64,000 nucleotides of DNA from Nitrosomonas sp. HPC101 (GCF_009833125.1 NZ_QRCC01000002.1:124001-188000), one strand, 5' to 3'; counted from the first letter of the stretch, positions 35,719 through 46,867 are shown. Notes: a model not told the origin generated them from the sequence alone. Numbers and translations: made by a program.

Positions 35719-36752
35719 CAATTCCCCTCTACCGAAGATGTAATCAGATCCTCCACCATAAAATCTTCTGGGTGGAAATTTCCATCTACCCACGTCATAT
35801 CACTTTTCCAATAACCAGAGTACAAAAGATAAGCATGAGCAGAAAATGCATAACTCATTTCCACAATTAACGGGATACCTTCATGGAAAACAAAATCCAA
35901 AGCCAGAGATTGTGATTTAATTTTCCTCGCGAGATCGAATGCTAGCGTGATACAGGCTTGAGGAATCAACTCTTGATCGTACAAGAATTTTCCACTTCCA
36001 GATGCCCTGAAATCTCCCTCACGTACCATCCGTTTGAGGCCGTAAGCCCTTTCACCGATTACCTTGACCCGGATATCAAAATCGTTATTGGGAATAAAAT
36101 CCTGGAAGTAGACATAGTTTCTCTGAATCGGTAAACGTTTGAGAGTAGGATTCCGAATCAGTGCACGCAAGATTCCTTTGGAGACATTGAAAAAAGAGGT
36201 AAAAGTCTTGTCTCTCTTAAACTGCCACCAGCGCTCACTCAACGCGTTCCAGCGCGAAACCGCCGGAAAACCGATTGAAAAAGCCTTGTTGATAAGGCTT
36301 TTAGCCTTGCTGATATCATTCACCAGAAAAACATTGCTGCTCCCAGCTCCACCCCTCAGCTTGAAAACCTTCGGATATTCCGTTTTCCTGGCCCACTCCA
36401 ACGCCGTAGTCCGATCAAGAAAAACATAACTTTTAATCATGGGAACACCTAAAGCTTCCATCAGGTATTTTTGTGTGACTTTGTCATCAAAGTGCCAGCA
36501 TGTTTCAGAACTTGGAAAAACCCGGATTCCCATTGATTCCACAGCTTTTATCAAACCACGTGCGATCAGCATATCCTCCGCGTAGGTTTGACTCCAGTTC
36601 CACATCAGAAACGAACACTCAGCCAGCTCTTCAATGATATCGGACGAATGACAATCAACTATTTTGTAGGGAATATTTTTTTGTTGGCAATATTCGATCC
36701 AACGGTCACTAAAACTTCCCGGACGTGCATGTATACCTATCTTTCCTTCCAT
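35718..36752 (-). CDS. ATP-grasp family protein in EPS locus
   Basis: The 344-residue protein resembles RimK-type ATP-grasp ligases: a pre-ATP-grasp N-domain, HFDDKVTQKYLMEALGVPMIKSYVF, the ATP-binding KVFKLRGGAGSSNVF, and C-terminal DFVFHEGIPLIVEMSYAF, which supplies the Mg2+ residues. Such enzymes join a carboxylate to an amine via acyl-phosphate. It lies between the flippase and a glycosyltransferase and overlaps the latter by one base. It may decorate the polysaccharide, for example by adding an amino acid to a uronic acid; that is an inference. Confidence 0.75.
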   Translation of the reverse strand: MEGKIGIHARPGSFSDRWIEYCQQKNIPYKIVDCHSSDIIEELAECSFLMWNWSQTYAEDMLIARGLIKAVESMGIRVFPSSETCWHFDDKVTQKYLMEALGVPMIKSYVFLDRTTALEWARKTEYPKVFKLRGGAGSSNVFLVNDISKAKSLINKAFSIGFPAVSRWNALSERWWQFKRDKTFTSFFNVSKGILRALIRNPTLKRLPIQRNYVYFQDFIPNNDFDIRVKVIGERAYGLKRMVREGDFRASGSGKFLYDQELIPQACITLAFDLARKIKSQSLALDFVFHEGIPLIVEMSYAFSAHAYLLYSGYWKSDMTWVDGNFHPEDFMVEDLITSSVEGN

Positions 36753-36767
36753 ATCAGATCTCCAGGA

Positions 36768-38072
36768 CTAAAAAGTATCTGCAACATACCTTTTGTAAAA
36801 AAAGAACCCTCCCACAGCCATCATTATCCGTGCGCCTACCAGCATAATCATCGCGCCATAAATTCCAAAAACTGGAACAATTCCCAGCCCTATTAAAAAA
36901 AAGAAAACAGACACCCATACAGAAATCAATCGAACATATCTGTCTTTTCCAGCCAGTACCAATCCGTTATGATGAAATGATAAAGTCATAAAATAAGCCA
37001 AGATCCCACAGCTCATGAACTTGATGTAATAAGCAATGCCAGCACCTTTATCAGCAAACAAAATTGCTGTAATAAAATCCGAAAAAACAAAACAAAGGAT
37101 CATGAGTAATAAACCCATGAGCAACATCAGTTTATGAAACTTAGGAATCATATTTTTGTTTCTGGCCAGGTATGGAAAAAATGCATTGGAAATGATCATC
37201 CCGGCAGAATTGAATATATCGACTACTTTTGATGCTGCGCTGAAAAAACCGACCGCTGTCGGCCCTGCAAAAACCCCTAACAAAAAGAAAGCAGAGTTGT
37301 TATACAGATTGGGTGCCAGCTGAGAAATAAAAATATCCCACCCTTCTTTGTACACGTCTTTTATTTTTTTCAGGGAAGGGATCTTGTACGAAATGTCATA
37401 CTGGCTGGATATCCAGAAAGCAGAAAAAATTGCGCATCCAGCCATCGCTGCGGTGTTCAATGCCGGAACCAGGTAATAATCTGATTCATTCTTAATAAAG
37501 ATGAACATACCAGACAACATCAACAGTTTCGATGTAATACTAATTACAGCGCTCTGTCGCATTCGTTCCACGCCCCGAAAAAACCAGAGAGGAAACAATG
37601 CCTGCGCAACGATAAAAGTAAACGAAAATACGTACAGCCAAAAATGCTGATAAAAATCGTTTATAAACAACACCATCGGAAAATAGATCAGCGCACCTGC
37701 CACAATGAGTAACATCGTAGCCGTGATAGTTTCGCTATAAATAACAGCAATCTCTTTAGGATTATCACGATTTTTTGCAATTTTTCTAACTGCTGTTATC
37801 GTGAAGCCATATTGCATTACCGCAGAAAAATACAAAGCAAAAGACAGTGCATAGTTGACCAGCCCGAACCCCTCTATACCTAAAATTCTTACCAGATATG
37901 GAAGCGTAATTAAAGGCACCAGATAATCCAATCCCCGTACTATCGCTAGCGATACCAGATTATCCAGTAACTGGTGAAGATCCCGGTTTTTTCCTGATAT
38001 ATCAGACAAGGCTAAGGAACCCCTGAACAACACAAGGTGACATTTTGTTGGAGAAGGTGTTGAAAGAGTCAT
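36768..38072 (-). CDS. Wzx-type polysaccharide flippase
   Basis: The 434-residue membrane protein has about twelve helices and belongs to the MVF/MOP group that moves undecaprenyl-linked repeat units across the inner membrane. Family features are YLVPLITLPYLVRILGIEGFGLVNYA near residue 50 and LFPLWFFRGVERM near 165. The first 21 codons from the ATG at 38072 lie in a repeat element and do not look like a flippase N-terminus. A TTG at 38009 is a possible alternative start. The element insertion may have replaced the native 5' end and promoter. Confidence 0.85.
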   Translation of the reverse strand: MTLSTPSPTKCHLVLFRGSLALSDISGKNRDLHQLLDNLVSLAIVRGLDYLVPLITLPYLVRILGIEGFGLVNYALSFALYFSAVMQYGFTITAVRKIAKNRDNPKEIAVIYSETITATMLLIVAGALIYFPMVLFINDFYQHFWLYVFSFTFIVAQALFPLWFFRGVERMRQSAVISITSKLLMLSGMFIFIKNESDYYLVPALNTAAMAGCAIFSAFWISSQYDISYKIPSLKKIKDVYKEGWDIFISQLAPNLYNNSAFFLLGVFAGPTAVGFFSAASKVVDIFNSAGMIISNAFFPYLARNKNMIPKFHKLMLLMGLLLMILCFVFSDFITAILFADKGAGIAYYIKFMSCGILAYFMTLSFHHNGLVLAGKDRYVRLISVWVSVFFFLIGLGIVPVFGIYGAMIMLVGARIMMAVGGFFFYKRYVADTF

Positions 38073-38260
38073 TCCCTACAACGAGGAGCAACGCAGCCAG
38101 ACAGCATATCAAGCGTACAATCAGGCGTGCAGTAGTCTCACCCATCAGGTCGGCATGAGCGAAGGCAGTAGACTCAATATCCATCACGGTTTCCAGAGGT
38201 CGATAAGCAATCAGCTGCGATTTTTATGTTTATCTTCTCCATGAGGCGGCTGGGCTGCCT
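38010..38260. repeat. Repeat element remnant next to the flippase gene
   Basis: The edge TAAGGAACCCCTGAACAAC (from 38013) resembles the left end of the inverted-repeat element at 7120 (TAAGGAACCTTTGAAAAAC), differing at four of 19 positions. The inner sequence has an open minus-strand frame of 61 codons that I do not recognise. The right boundary is uncertain. It covers the 5' end of the flippase frame. Confidence 0.4.
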
Positions 38261-38276
38261 AAATGGTCAGCATCAT

Positions 38277-38682
38277 TCAGCAATCTGTACACGAATTTTT
38301 ATCCGAAAGCTGTCTCTTTCCGTGATGATGATCGGCACACTTTCTCCGTGCTTATCCATGATGTAATTATGTTAGCTGCCCATCGCATTCATGGAACAGT
38401 GCATCAGTCAAGATGTGACCAGTTCATTGCGCCCGGAAATGCTTTCTACCGTCATGGTATTAGCGTACCGAGCGAAAATATTTTCAGCCTGTCTGAAAAC
38501 AGATGTAGGCGGATACGGGAACCGTATATGAAGTAATCTCTGTGCGCCATAGCATTGACCACTGCTTCAAAAACCGCATTCATCGAATCCAATTGAGATA
38601 TACACTCCATGCCCCGACAATAAACAGTCTGAATATAAGCGCTGGATAGAAACTGTTTTGGTACATCTGCTATCATCAGGAA
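38277..38682 (-). pseudogene. Fragment of a RecG-like / AlbA_2-type ATP-binding regulator
   Basis: A 74-codon open part (38452-38676) shows [15 protein letters not shown] and [17 protein letters not shown], the GHKL-like ATP-binding C-domain of proteins annotated as RecG-like helicase or transcriptional regulator. A frameshift at about 38455 continues as NTMTVESIS and RNELVTS. After in-frame stops, MDKHGESVPIIITERDSF follows, as in this family. The N-terminal two thirds and some internal segments are missing. It is non-functional debris between tviB-like and flippase genes. Confidence 0.7.
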
Positions 38683-39957
38683 TCACAATCTCAGATCCGA
38701 TTCCTGTGGATCGAGCACATATTTGAGGTCGTAGAGTACTGCATTGGATTTACCCAAAGCACGAATGGCAGCAGCGCCCATGTCCTTAAACTCACGATGC
38801 GCCACCGCCAGAATAATAGCGTCATAATGACCGACGTCGGGTGATGCTATCGGCACAATACCATATTCGTGCTGCGCTTCAGTGGCATCGACCCAGGGAT
38901 CATAAACATCGACTACGCAGTTGTAGTCTTTCAGTTCCTTAACGATATCCACCACGCGGGTATTGCGCAGATCCGGACAGTTTTCCTTGAACGTCAGCCC
39001 CATCACCAGTACCCGGGCACCTTCCACCTGAATGCGCTTTTTGGTCATTGCTTTGACCAGTTGAGCAACCACATAGGCACCCATGCTGTCATTCAACCGC
39101 CGGCCGGCCAGGATAATTTCCGGGTGGTGGCCGATCGCCTGCGCTTTGTGCGTCAGATAATACGGATCCACTCCAATACAGTGCCCGCCCACCAGACCGG
39201 GCCGAAACGGCAAAAAATTCCATTTGGTACCTGCCGCCTTTAGCACCGCTTCCGTATCGATACCAATTTTGTTGAAAATCAGTGCCAACTCATTGATCAG
39301 CGCAATGTTCAGGTCACGCTGCGTATTCTCAATCACTTTGGCAGCCTCCGCCACTTTGATACTTTCTGCCTTGTGCGTACCGGCTGTAATAATTTCCCGG
39401 TATAACTGATCAATCAGATCGGCAACTTCCGGCGTAGAGCCGGATGTCACTTTCCTGATTGTGGTCACGCGATGCTCCTTGTCTCCCGGATTAATCCGCT
39501 CCGGACTGTAACCGCAATAAAAATCCCGGTTGAATTTCAGGCCGGAAACCCGCTCCAGCACTGGCACACAGTCTTCCTCAGTACAACCAGGATAGACGGT
39601 AGATTCGTAAATAACGATATCACCCTGTTTCAGCACCTTGCCAACCGTTTCGCTCGCCTTGAGCAGGGGCGTCAGATCGGGGCGCTTGTATTCATCGATC
39701 GGCGTAGGAACCGTCACGATGTAGCAGTTGCAGGCGTACAAATCATCCAAATGGGTGGTAAACTCCAGCTGCTTGGCTGCAGCCAGTTCTTCCGACGTAG
39801 TTTCCAGCGTAAAGTCGTTGCCGTTTTTGAGCTCATCAATACGGCGCTGATTGATGTCAAAACCGGTTACCGGGCGCTTGCGCCCGAATTCCACGGCCAG
39901 CGGGAGGCCGACATATCCAAGTCCGATGATGGCAAGCCTGATATCCTGCAACTGCAT
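38683..39957 (-). CDS. UDP-N-acetyl-hexosamine 6-dehydrogenase (WbpA/TviB type)
   Basis: The 424-residue NAD-dependent dehydrogenase oxidises C6 of a UDP-hexosamine to a uronic acid. It shows the Rossmann [14 protein letters not shown] near residue 13, [23 protein letters not shown], the catalytic [12 protein letters not shown] with Cys near 266, and [14 protein letters not shown]. Similarity to TviB/WbpA is stronger than to UDP-glucose dehydrogenase. The start at 39957 gives [17 protein letters not shown]. The epimerase gene starts upstream with an 8-base gap to this gene. Confidence 0.9.
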   Translation of the reverse strand: MQLQDIRLAIIGLGYVGLPLAVEFGRKRPVTGFDINQRRIDELKNGNDFTLETTSEELAAAKQLEFTTHLDDLYACNCYIVTVPTPIDEYKRPDLTPLLKASETVGKVLKQGDIVIYESTVYPGCTEEDCVPVLERVSGLKFNRDFYCGYSPERINPGDKEHRVTTIRKVTSGSTPEVADLIDQLYREIITAGTHKAESIKVAEAAKVIENTQRDLNIALINELALIFNKIGIDTEAVLKAAGTKWNFLPFRPGLVGGHCIGVDPYYLTHKAQAIGHHPEIILAGRRLNDSMGAYVVAQLVKAMTKKRIQVEGARVLVMGLTFKENCPDLRNTRVVDIVKELKDYNCVVDVYDPWVDATEAQHEYGIVPIASPDVGHYDAIILAVAHREFKDMGAAAIRALGKSNAVLYDLKYVLDPQESDLRL

Positions 39958-39965
39958 GTTATCTC

Positions 39966-40973
39966 CTACAAATTGAAATAAGCGCGATACCACGCCACAA
40001 AATTGGCAATTCCATGCTCCACCAGCGTGGAAGGTTTGTAATCAAACTGTTCGATCAGATCGGAAACATCGGCATAGGTGTCGGGCACATCACCCGGCTG
40101 TAGTGGCAGCAAATCCATTTCAGCTTTTTTACCCAGTGCTTTCTCCAGCGCAGCAATGTAATCCATCAGTTCGACCGGGCTGTTATTCCCGATGTTGTAA
40201 ACCCGCCAGGGTGCTGTACTGGTGCCGGCATCCGGTGTTGCACCGTTCCAGGCCGGATCAGGCTCAGCCGGCTGATCCAGCACGCGGATCACACCCTCGA
40301 CAATATCATCGACATAAGTGAAATCCCGCCGATGCCTGCCATAGTTGAAAACCGGTATTTTCTCTCCGGCCAGAATCGCTTTGGTAAATTTGAACAGCGC
40401 CATATCCGGTCGCCCCCACGGGCCATACACCGTAAAAAAACGCAGCCCGGTAGTAGGCAGGTTGTATAAATGGCTGTAGGTATGCGCCATCAGCTCGTTC
40501 GATTTTTTGCTGGCAGCATAAAGACTGAGCGGGTGATCCACATTGTGATGCACCGAAAACGGCATGGTTGTATTCGCACCGTAAACACTGGAACTGCTGG
40601 CATACACCAGATGTTCAACACCGTGATGACGGCAGCCTTCCAGAATATGTGCAAAACCAACGATATTGCTATCGATATACGCCAGCGGGTTTTCGATGGA
40701 ATAACGCACCCCGGCCTGAGCTGCCAGATTCACCACGCGTTGCGGCTTGTGATTTGCAAAACAGGTTTGAATCCCTTTCCGATCAGCCAGATCCAAACGT
40801 AAATGGGTGTAAGCAGAATAATCAGCAAAACGGGCCAGGCGGGCTTCCTTCAGCTTGGGATCGTAATAATCATTGTGATTATCAACACCAATAACAGTAT
40901 CGCCCCGTTCAAGCAGTCGCAGTGCCAGTGCAGATCCAATAAATCCGGCTGAACCCGTAATAAGTATCTTCAA
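39966..40973 (-). CDS. NAD-dependent epimerase (UDP-glucuronate 4-epimerase type)
   Basis: The 335-residue short-chain dehydrogenase/reductase has [12 protein letters not shown] near residue 7 for [14 protein letters not shown], and the catalytic Y-x3-K in YAASKKSN near 150. [16 protein letters not shown] and [19 protein letters not shown] are characteristic of UDP-glucuronate 4-epimerases. With the neighbouring UDP-glucose dehydrogenase it would form UDP-galacturonate for the EPS. The stop touches nothing downstream; the ugd stop is adjacent to its start. Confidence 0.9.
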   Translation of the reverse strand: MKILITGSAGFIGSALALRLLERGDTVIGVDNHNDYYDPKLKEARLARFADYSAYTHLRLDLADRKGIQTCFANHKPQRVVNLAAQAGVRYSIENPLAYIDSNIVGFAHILEGCRHHGVEHLVYASSSSVYGANTTMPFSVHHNVDHPLSLYAASKKSNELMAHTYSHLYNLPTTGLRFFTVYGPWGRPDMALFKFTKAILAGEKIPVFNYGRHRRDFTYVDDIVEGVIRVLDQPAEPDPAWNGATPDAGTSTAPWRVYNIGNNSPVELMDYIAALEKALGKKAEMDLLPLQPGDVPDTYADVSDLIEQFDYKPSTLVEHGIANFVAWYRAYFNL

Positions 40974-42140
40974 CTAATTGCTCCCGAATAAATCACGTGT
41001 ATAAATTTTGTCAGAGACATCTCTCAGTGCGTCAGTTTTACGATTGGCAATGATGACATCTGCTTCGCGTTTGAATGTTTCCAGATCATTCACTACCCGT
41101 GAATTGAAAAACTCGGCGTCATTCAGCACCGGCTCATAGACAATCACCTCAATCCCCTTAGCCTTGATGCGCTTCATAATGCCCTGAATACTCGAAGCAC
41201 GAAAATTATCCGAGCCCGTTTTCATAATAAGGCGATAGACACCGACTACTCCGGGTCCGCGGCGAATAATCTCATCAGCAATAAAATCCTTGCGCGTGGT
41301 GTTGGCTTCGACGATGGCATGGATCAGATTCTGTGGCACTGTGCGGTAATTGGCCAGCAGCTGTTTTGTATCTTTGGGTAGACAGTAACCACCATAGCCA
41401 AAGCTCGGATTGTTGTAATAATTGCCAATACGCGGATCAAGGCAAACTCCATCAATGATCTGACGTGTATCCAGATCCAGCGTAGCGGCATAAGTATCCA
41501 GCTCATTGAAATAGGCAACGCGCATTGCAAGAAATGTATTGGCAAACAGTTTGATTGCCTCTGCCTCAGTGCTATCGGTAAACAATAGCGGAATATCCTG
41601 GCGGATAGCGCCCTGCTTGAGCAGACTGGCAAAGACCTCGGCCCGTTGCGAACGCTCTCCCACCACAATGCGTGAAGGATACAGGTTGTCGTAAAGCGCC
41701 TTGCCTTCACGCAAAAATTCAGGAGAAAAAATCAGATTATCTGTACCCAGCGCTTTTCGTGTTTTGGTGATATAGCCTACCGGGATAGTGGATTTGATTA
41801 CCATTACCGCCTGAGGGTTGATCGCCATGACATCACGAATGACTGCCTCAATGGAACTTGTATTGAAATAATTGGTTTCAGGATCGTAGTCTGTCGGCGT
41901 GGCAATGATGATAAATTCGGCACCTGCATATGCTTCACGTTTATCAACCGTAGCACGCAGGTTCAGAGGTTTGTTTCCCAGAAAATCCACAATCTCCGCG
42001 TCTTCAATGGGCGATTCCCTACGATTGAGCTTCTCTACCCTTCCGGGAACAATATCCAGTGCAACAACTTCATGATGCTGCGCCAGTAATACCGCATTAG
42101 ACAATCCTACATAACCAACTCCTGCAACCGCAATTTTCAT
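40974..42140 (-). CDS. ugd: UDP-glucose 6-dehydrogenase
   Basis: The 388-residue enzyme makes UDP-glucuronate from UDP-glucose. The NAD-binding [15 protein letters not shown] lies at the N-terminus, then [21 protein letters not shown] and [15 protein letters not shown]. The catalytic cysteine lies in [14 protein letters not shown]. This is the short Ugd form typical of EPS loci. It is the promoter-proximal gene of the minus-strand EPS block. The start at 42140 ([12 protein letters not shown]) is preferred to 42170. Confidence 0.95.
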   Translation of the reverse strand: MKIAVAGVGYVGLSNAVLLAQHHEVVALDIVPGRVEKLNRRESPIEDAEIVDFLGNKPLNLRATVDKREAYAGAEFIIIATPTDYDPETNYFNTSSIEAVIRDVMAINPQAVMVIKSTIPVGYITKTRKALGTDNLIFSPEFLREGKALYDNLYPSRIVVGERSQRAEVFASLLKQGAIRQDIPLLFTDSTEAEAIKLFANTFLAMRVAYFNELDTYAATLDLDTRQIIDGVCLDPRIGNYYNNPSFGYGGYCLPKDTKQLLANYRTVPQNLIHAIVEANTTRKDFIADEIIRRGPGVVGVYRLIMKTGSDNFRASSIQGIMKRIKAKGIEVIVYEPVLNDAEFFNSRVVNDLETFKREADVIIANRKTDALRDVSDKIYTRDLFGSN

Positions 42141-42508
42141 AGTTTCAAGTGCTTTCCAGATTGATATCAAGAGCCTAGGTTATCATCACTGCTTTTTTGT
42201 TTAAACAAATAACTGGACTGGAAAATGGGGTTTGCCCGGAAGTTTGCTGGATTTTGCAGTTCAGATCTTCCTTGAAGAATTGAGTGCAGATCAAATCGTC
42301 AGATGTGATGACAAGGAAACTTCTGATTAAATCCCACATGGCCGCACACTGTGTTTTGTACAAATGCGGCAGTGAATGTGACCCCTTCACAACACGCTTA
42401 ACACTGTAGTCCGTCCGCAAAACCAGTCTCCAAAAGGCTGTGGCAAAATCATGCGCTCATGGAAGACTTATCAGAAGCTCCTAAGTTATTTTTGTCCTGG
42501 CTTGATCT
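42141..42508. other. Intergenic region between argB and ugd
   Basis: This 368-base stretch should contain the promoter of the EPS block. No JUMPstart-type element or clear promoter was found. An 81-codon minus-strand frame (42175-42420) resembles nothing I know and has no good ribosome binding site. Confidence 0.4.
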
Positions 42509-43462
<954 letters not shown>

Positions 43463-43939
43463 TCAATCGCTTACCTTAAGGAAGGATTCAAGTCGTACCA
43501 GTGCGGGTAAATTCAGCATACGCCAAGATCTGTTTTGGCGGTCGTTGTATATATTGGCAATAACAGGCCGTTTGTCCTCGTGGTCTGGCTGACGGGTAAA
43601 CTCCATCAGGTCCCGGATACCCAGAACACTTTCAGCCAGCATGGCATAGCCTGTCCTCGAACGGGAAGCAGTCAAGAAAATTCGCGTCTTTACATTAACG
43701 CGCGTCGGCTTTTCATCCAAGTAATGGGCGAGGTCGCATACACCATAAATGTTGTCATGTACATTGATGACACCAAGAAACCAGGGGTGTGTCAGAAAAA
43801 CCGGTGTTATTTTCGGGACAGGCAATATTTCACTGATATCATTCATTGGAATCAGCCAGCGATCTTCATTGATCGTGATTCCCAGCACCGGGATAGCGAG
43901 TGAAATTTTCTGAACTTTTGTATTGCTTTGTTCAGTCAT
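43463..43939 (-). CDS. pilI: CheW-like protein, probable PilI of twitching chemosensory system
   Basis: The 158-residue protein is a single CheW domain. WLIPMNDISEILPVP, the TPVFLTHPWFLGVINVHDNIYGVCDL segment and LAESVLGIRDL are CheW/PilI features. Family members couple a receptor (PilJ) to the CheA-like kinase. It directly follows a pilH pseudogene, the usual pilG-pilH-pilI order, but pilJ does not follow; argB does. It is therefore an orphaned piece of the system in this window. Confidence 0.82.
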   Translation of the reverse strand: MTEQSNTKVQKISLAIPVLGITINEDRWLIPMNDISEILPVPKITPVFLTHPWFLGVINVHDNIYGVCDLAHYLDEKPTRVNVKTRIFLTASRSRTGYAMLAESVLGIRDLMEFTRQPDHEDKRPVIANIYNDRQNRSWRMLNLPALVRLESFLKVSD

Positions 43940-43977
43940 CAACAATTGATGCCTCAGCGTAGTCTGTTTTTAACACA

Positions 43978-44338
43978 TTAATCCAGTTCGACAGTTTTTT
44001 GCAGCAACTCTGCAGCCACAACCGGCTTGGTAATATAATCCTGAGCACCTTGTCGCACCCCCAGATTTTATCTGGTTTACTGATTGTACACAGGATCCGG
44101 GGATGTAGCACTTTGCGCCATCCCGTACAAGCATGCGTGTTGTCTGATAGACGTTGATTCCAGACATTACCACATCCATTAAAACCAGATCCGGCCAAGT
44201 CTCTCTGACTTTGGTAACACCTGCTTCACCATTTTCAGCCCCTCCCCCTTCCTGCTGACCTGTTTTGGGTTAGTATGCTGGAAAGAATATGACAATCCGT
44301 TGGTAAATCATCAATTGTCAATATTGTTTTAGCGTCAT
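43978..44338 (-). pseudogene. pilH: Frameshifted pilH response regulator
   Basis: The 361-base stretch is close to the 360-370 bases expected for PilH, but the frame is broken several times. From ATG 44338 a shift leads to KTILTIDDLPTDCHILSSIL, the receiver N-terminus with its acidic pair. Later come PDLVLMDVVMSGIN with the phosphoacceptor Asp, then QTTRMLVRDGAK, ILCT and SKPDKIWG in changed frames. The end reads KPVVAAELLQKTVELD and stops at 43978. At least four indels separate these parts, so a sequencing artefact is unlikely but should be excluded. Confidence 0.82.
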
Positions 44339-44582
44339 GTGCAGTTCTCAATAAAAACTTTGTATTCGTTCACAACCAGGAAAAAATTATAATTTTGTAT
44401 TCTAAGGCTTTGCCTGCAGACAATAAAGCACAGTGGTTAATCATCAGTACAGGTTAAACCAGTGTAGACTATGTACTTTGTATTTCCACGCTATTTTGTT
44501 GCAGGTTCAGTGACGCGTGCCGGAGCTTGCAAACTTTTGTTTTGGCAAACAGATTAGGTTTATTGTACGTTTTTCAATCATT

Positions 44583-45170
44583 ATGCAAAATACTTTCATC
44601 AGATTGACATTATGGACGCAAGTTTTATTGTTCCTTTTGCCGGGGTGTGCGCCAGTGGTCTTGACCGGCGTGGGAATGGGTGCCGGAGCCGGGGCATTAA
44701 TGGTGGAAGATCGTCGTAGTAGTGGAATGTATATAGACGATGAGGGAATCGAACTTAAAACCAGTCGCAGAATTGAAGAACGATTGGGTGACAAAGTCCA
44801 TATTAACGTCACCAGTTTTAACCGTAATGTTTTGCTGACTGGTGAAGTACCTGACGAATTCAGCAAAAAGGAAGCCGAAAAACTGGCAATGAGTATCGAA
44901 AACGTACGAAATATTTCCAATGAAATTACTGTTGCGCCCAAAAGCTCATTATCTTCCCGCAGTAATGACGCACTAATCACATCCAAGGTAAAAGCCCGCT
45001 TCATTAACAATAAAGTATTCCAGATAAACCATGTCAAAGTAATTACAGAAAACGGTGTTGTGTATTTACTGGGGCTGGTCACCCGAAAAGAAGGGGATAC
45101 TGCTACACGCATTGCCAGTACGACAGAAAGCGTTATAAAGGTTGTTAAAGTATTTGAGTACCTTGACTAA
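44583..45170 (+). CDS. Dual BON-domain lipoprotein (DolP/YraP-like)
   Basis: The 195-residue protein has a signal peptide and lipobox LLPGC, with the lipidated Cys near residue 22. A glycine-rich linker follows, then two BON domains (about 55-120 and 130-195), for example VHINVTSFNRNVLLTGEV and VKVITENGVVYLLGLV. DolP-type proteins bind anionic phospholipids at the outer membrane. The ATG at 44583 was chosen because it opens the signal peptide; the frame extends to 44517. Confidence 0.88.
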   Translation: MQNTFIRLTLWTQVLLFLLPGCAPVVLTGVGMGAGAGALMVEDRRSSGMYIDDEGIELKTSRRIEERLGDKVHINVTSFNRNVLLTGEVPDEFSKKEAEKLAMSIENVRNISNEITVAPKSSLSSRSNDALITSKVKARFINNKVFQINHVKVITENGVVYLLGLVTRKEGDTATRIASTTESVIKVVKVFEYLD

Positions 45171-45333
45171 TTCCATTTTCATCTGATGATTACATCAATC
45201 ATGCAAAGTTAAGTGAAAATGAAATAACGGAATTGCCCCATGTCCGACAGCAATGACTTTCCTTGATCAAGATGAACAGATTCAAAGCAAGTGCCTTTTC
45301 AGCTCTTCTCAAAGTTTTCTCTGGCATCAATCG

Positions 45334-46701
45334 ATGTTGTCCGCTGAGTTTATCCAATTATTACAAAATCTGATTCCACCTGATCGTCTCTATTTCGATC
45401 CGGTTGATTGTTACGCTTATGCTTATGACAACAGCAGAAAATATTTTCCGCCTGAATGTGTCATTTTCCCTCTGACAACTGATGAAGTCGTCAAGACGAT
45501 CCAGCTATGCAATCAGTTCAAGGTTCCCTTGACGCCTCGTGGGCGAGGCACCGGTACAGCTGGTGGCAGTCTTACCGAGCAGGGGGGGGCTTCACTTTCA
45601 CTGGAGCGCATGATACGAATTATATCGATCGATACGGCCAATCGAGTACTTGTTGCAGAGCCGGGGGTCTTAAATGAATCCGTCCAGGCAGCTGTCAAAC
45701 CTTATGGTTTTTTTTGGCCGCCAGATCCTTCCAGTGCTGCATTCTCAAGTATCGGCGGAAACCTTGCCACCTGCGCAGGAGGTCCGCATGCGGTTAAATA
45801 TGGCACGACTCGCGACCATGTCTTGGGACTGACCGCAGTAACAGGGCAAGGCAATATTATTAAAACAGGGTGCTACACCACCAAAGGGGTAGTTGGGTAC
45901 GATCTTACCCGTTTACTGGTTGGCTCGGAAGGTACGCTTGCTGTTATAACCGAGGCAACACTTAAGCTGACTCCGTTACCCGCAGCAAAAAGTGGACTTG
46001 TTGCTCATTATCAAGATACTGAGAGTTGTGCATCAGCGATAGCGACTATTATGAAAGAGCCACAAGGACCCAGCGCGCTTGAATTCCTGGATTCAGGCTC
46101 GCTTGATCTTATTCGCTCCAGGAATCCCGGAATGTTACCGGATGATTCTCGTGCCATGCTGATGATTGAGATCGATGGTACAAAACACGAAATTTTTGAA
46201 ATAGCAACCAGACTTCTGGCTGCCTGTCAAAACTCCGGATTGCTGAAAGCACTGCCTGTTCAAAATACAGCAGACTTGTGGAAGGCCAGAAAAACGTTAT
46301 CGCCCTTGCTGCGAGATATCGCACCGAAGAAGATAAATGAGGATATTGTAGTACCCGTTGATAAAATTCCCCAGTTGTTAGCCGGATTATCCTCGCTATG
46401 TAAACGATATCAGATACCCAACGTGAACTTTGGACATGCAGGTAATGGAAATCTTCACATCAATCTGCTGATTGATCCGGATAATCCAGGGGAAAACGCA
46501 AATGCATATCAATGCCTGAATCAGATATTTGATCTGGTTATCAGCCTTAACGGAACACTTTCGGGTGAGCATGGCATTGGTTCTGAAAAGCGCCCTTACA
46601 TTGATAAAGAGCTCAATGAAGCCACCTTGACTTTGATGAAGCAGATCAAATTAACATTTGATCCCTGCAATATCCTGAATCCAGGAAAATTATTCCCCTA
46701 A
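45334..46701 (+). CDS. FAD-linked oxidase, GlcD/D-lactate dehydrogenase family
   Basis: The 455-residue protein has the PCMH FAD domain with TPRGRGTGTAGGSL near residue 67 and GTTRDHVLGL, and a C-terminal FAD-linked oxidase domain with NFGHAGNGNLHINL and SGEHGIGSEKRPYI. It oxidises a 2-hydroxy acid such as glycolate or D-lactate. The ATG at 45253 is an alternative start, 27 codons earlier. No glcE or glcF is nearby. Confidence 0.88.
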   Translation: MLSAEFIQLLQNLIPPDRLYFDPVDCYAYAYDNSRKYFPPECVIFPLTTDEVVKTIQLCNQFKVPLTPRGRGTGTAGGSLTEQGGASLSLERMIRIISIDTANRVLVAEPGVLNESVQAAVKPYGFFWPPDPSSAAFSSIGGNLATCAGGPHAVKYGTTRDHVLGLTAVTGQGNIIKTGCYTTKGVVGYDLTRLLVGSEGTLAVITEATLKLTPLPAAKSGLVAHYQDTESCASAIATIMKEPQGPSALEFLDSGSLDLIRSRNPGMLPDDSRAMLMIEIDGTKHEIFEIATRLLAACQNSGLLKALPVQNTADLWKARKTLSPLLRDIAPKKINEDIVVPVDKIPQLLAGLSSLCKRYQIPNVNFGHAGNGNLHINLLIDPDNPGENANAYQCLNQIFDLVISLNGTLSGEHGIGSEKRPYIDKELNEATLTLMKQIKLTFDPCNILNPGKLFP

Positions 46702-46803
46702 AACTGTTCAAAATACCACTGAAAAACACAATGCGGCGTTAAAATCGAACGTATTATTTATTTTTGCCTTACGCCAATATTTTCTCTAATCTTTCAGACA
46801 AAT

Positions 46804-46841
46804 AAAAACCTCGATAAAAACTTATTTTTATCGAGGTTTTT
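46804..46841. terminator. Bidirectional rho-independent terminator
   Basis: A perfect 17-bp inverted repeat (46804-46820 with 46825-46841) around CCTCGAT/ATCGAGG, with a 4-base loop. It is flanked by A-runs on the left and T-runs on the right. It lies between the convergent FAD-oxidase gene and ctaB and can serve both strands. Confidence 0.9.
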
Positions 46842-46867
46842 TGTTCAGATAATGAATTTATTTGATA

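Noticed and set aside
42455..42480. GAAGCTCCTAAG resembles the right end of the element at 7252
   Set aside because: Match is short and has gaps, and no partner end is nearby.
44507..45112. 201-codon minus-strand frame opposite the BON gene
   Set aside because: Low-complexity shadow of a clearly recognised lipoprotein gene.
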